5,737 bases of DNA, taken from positions 1-5,737 of the forward strand of contig CACZRJ010000120.1 of the NCBI GenBank assembly GCA_902783535.1. The letters run 5' to 3'. Position numbers and translations under genes: made by a program. Shown here in pieces: positions 4,019-5,737 of this stretch. This stretch comes from an uncultured Ruminococcus sp. GTDB taxonomy: Bacteria; Bacillota; Clostridia; Oscillospirales; CAG-382. The notes under the pieces were generated by a model. The model had not been told where the DNA came from, ran no database searches, and saw only the letters and a list, made by a program, of their open reading frames with translations. Positions within the stretch are counted from its first letter, which is position 1. Each line of letters starts with the position of its first letter.

Positions 4019-5737
4019 ATGAATATAGAGCAAATGACCGAGAAGTCCAGGGCCGCGGTCGAATCGGCGATCCGCGCCGCCCGGGAATACGGAAACCAGT
4101 CGGTGGAGCCGGTCCATCTCCTGTTCGCGCTCGTCGCGCAGGAGAACGGCCTCGTTCCGCGCATGCTGGAAAAGGCCGGCGTCGCGCCGGCGGCCGTCGC
4201 CGAAGCGGCGGAGAAGGAGATCACCCTGCTCCCTAAGGTTTCGGGAGGACAGGTCTACGCGTCGGCCGGATTCGAGCAGGCCGTTTCCAAAGCGGAAGCC
4301 GTGGCCAAACGGATGGGCGACCTTTACGTGTCCGTCGAGCATCTGCTGTTCGGCGTTCTGGAGCATCCGGACAAAGGCGTCAAGTCGGTGTGCGGGAAAT
4401 ACCCGCTCGACAGAAGCAAACTGGAGATCGCGCTGAAGGACATCCGCGGCAACGCGCGCGTGGACAGCGAGACGCCGGAGAACACCTACGAAGCGCTGGA
4501 CAAGTACGGGACAGACCTCGTCGCCCTGGCCAGGGCGAACAAGCTCGACCCGATCATCGGACGTGACGAGGAGATCCGGAACGTCATCCGCATCCTGTCG
4601 AGAAAAACGAAGAACAACCCTGTGCTGATCGGCGAACCGGGCGTCGGCAAGACGGCGATCGCGGAAGGGCTCGCCCAGCGGATCGTCGCGGGCGACGTCC
4701 CGACGAATCTGAAGGACAAGACCGTCTTTTCCCTCGACATGGGCGCGCTGATCGCCGGCGCGAAATTCAGGGGCGAATTCGAGGAGCGTCTGAAAGCCGT
4801 TCTGGACGAAGTCAGGAAAAGCGAAGGCAAGATCCTGATGTTCATCGACGAGCTGCATACGATCGTGGGCGCGGGAAAAACGGAAGGATCCATGGACGCG
4901 GGCAATCTGCTGAAGCCGATGCTCGCGCGGGGCGAACTCCACTGCATCGGCGCGACCACGCTGGACGAATACCGGAAATACATCGAAAAGGACGCTGCTC
5001 TGGAGCGTCGGTTCCAGCCGGTTCTCGTCAAAGAGCCGACCGTCGAGGACACCATCGCCATTCTCCGCGGACTGGAGGAGCGGTTTGAAAACTTCCACGG
5101 CGTGAAAATACTCGACTCTGCCATCATCGCGGCGGTCACGCTGTCCGACCGGTATATCACCGACCGGTTCCTGCCGGACAAGGCCATCGACCTGGTGGAC
5201 GAAGCCTGCGCACTGATTCACACGGAAATGGACTCCATGCCGACCGAGCTGGATACCGTCCGGCGGAAAATCATACAGCTGCAAATCGAGGAGGCGGCGC
5301 TGAAGAAGGAGGACGACGAGTTCTCGAAGGAACGGCTGGCCGAGGTCCGGCAGTCGCTTGCGGACGAGCAGGTCTCCTACGACAGGATGAAGTCCGACTG
5401 GGAAAAGGAAAAATCCGGCCTGGACAGGATCCACGAGGTGCGCGTACGCATCGAACAATTGAACGGCGAGATCGCGCGGGCCGAGCGGGAATACAATCTG
5501 GAAAAGGCGGCCGAACTGAAATACGGCGAACTGCCGAAACTGCAGAAGGAGCTGTCCGATCTGGAGTCCTCCTCCGGCGCGAAAACACAGAAGCCGGTCT
5601 ATCTCCGCGACAAGGTCACGGAGGAGGAGATCGCGAAAATCGTAGAGCGGTGGACCGGCATCCCTGTTTCCAAACTGATGGAAAGCGACCGGGAAAAACT
5701 GCTGCATCTCGGCGACATCCTGCATAAGCGTGTCATC
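4019..5737 (+). CDS. clpB: ATP-dependent chaperone ClpB, N-terminal two-thirds (3' partial)
   Basis: The frame is open from the ATG to the window edge (573 codons) and encodes the Hsp100 disaggregase ClpB, which threads aggregated proteins through a hexameric ring together with the DnaK system. In order, it has a double Clp N-domain repeat (about 1-145) and a first AAA+ domain. That domain holds Walker A GEPGVGKT at 205-212, pore loop GAKFRGEF with Phe250, Walker B IDELH with Asp277-Glu278, and arginine-finger pair ERRF at 330-331. A charged coiled-coil middle domain (about 405-525), which separates ClpB from ClpA, comes next, followed by the linker VTEEEIAKIVERWTGIPVSKL. The window ends before the second Walker A motif. 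The first pore residue is Phe where E. coli ClpB has Tyr251, a conservative aromatic change. CIRCE upstream implies HrcA-controlled heat induction. The gene appears intact as far as seen. Confidence 0.97.
   Translation, partial: MNIEQMTEKSRAAVESAIRAAREYGNQSVEPVHLLFALVAQENGLVPRMLEKAGVAPAAVAEAAEKEITLLPKVSGGQVYASAGFEQAVSKAEAVAKRMGDLYVSVEHLLFGVLEHPDKGVKSVCGKYPLDRSKLEIALKDIRGNARVDSETPENTYEALDKYGTDLVALARANKLDPIIGRDEEIRNVIRILSRKTKNNPVLIGEPGVGKTAIAEGLAQRIVAGDVPTNLKDKTVFSLDMGALIAGAKFRGEFEERLKAVLDEVRKSEGKILMFIDELHTIVGAGKTEGSMDAGNLLKPMLARGELHCIGATTLDEYRKYIEKDAALERRFQPVLVKEPTVEDTIAILRGLEERFENFHGVKILDSAIIAAVTLSDRYITDRFLPDKAIDLVDEACALIHTEMDSMPTELDTVRRKIIQLQIEEAALKKEDDEFSKERLAEVRQSLADEQVSYDRMKSDWEKEKSGLDRIHEVRVRIEQLNGEIARAEREYNLEKAAELKYGELPKLQKELSDLESSSGAKTQKPVYLRDKVTEEEIAKIVERWTGIPVSKLMESDREKLLHLGDILHKRVI

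Noticed and set aside
4460..4462. An in-frame GTG at clpB codon 148, matching the position of the E. coli internal ClpB start
   Set aside because: No suitable Shine-Dalgarno sequence lies 5-12 nt upstream, so a shorter ClpB isoform is not supported here.
3923..5725. A 600-codon open frame on the minus strand across clpB
   Set aside because: It is antisense to an unmistakable ClpB coding region with all expected motifs. Its protein looks like compositional noise, and the frame runs through the clpB leader.

Overview
The window is a GC-rich bacterial chromosome segment, most likely from a Gram-positive Clostridia-type member of the Bacillota. That assignment is an inference. It rests on a perfect CIRCE heat-shock operator, an LdhA-type D-lactate dehydrogenase, a lipoprotein with a Gram-positive-style lipobox, an energy-coupling-factor (ECF) vitamin transporter S component, and strong AGGAGG-type ribosome sites. 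I see no phage, insertion sequence, CRISPR array, tRNA or rRNA.

Layout. (1) 1-489, plus strand: the C-terminal half of an LdhA-like D-2-hydroxyacid (lactate) dehydrogenase, open at the left edge, with an unusual cysteine-containing tail, followed by an intrinsic terminator at 512-544. (2) 553-2347, minus strand: a two-gene operon transcribed leftward from a promoter near 2412-2440. It encodes a COG2509-type FAD-dependent dehydrogenase and then, after only 4 nt, a DNPH1/Rcl-like deoxynucleotide N-hydrolase. (3) 2348-2754: a 407-nt divergent regulatory region holding the leftward promoter, a near-consensus rightward promoter and a cobalamin riboswitch. (4) 2755-3768, plus strand: a lipoprotein with a transcobalamin-like C-terminal (DUF4430) domain and a small ECF S component, closed by an intrinsic terminator at 3806-3842. 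(5) 3860-5737, plus strand: a CIRCE operator, a leader of about 130 nt with a hairpin touching the Shine-Dalgarno sequence, and clpB, which runs off the right edge just before its second ATPase domain.

The most interesting unit is region 3-4. A B12-sensing RNA controls a surface lipoprotein whose domain resembles the C-terminal domain of animal transcobalamin and intrinsic factor, together with an ECF S component. ECF transporters normally work without an extracytoplasmic binding protein, so the pair suggests a lipoprotein-assisted cobalamin or corrinoid uptake route. No EcfA or EcfT genes are present here, so the S component would have to use a shared energizing module encoded elsewhere. The remaining genes are recognisable metabolic, nucleotide-sanitation and protein-disaggregation genes.
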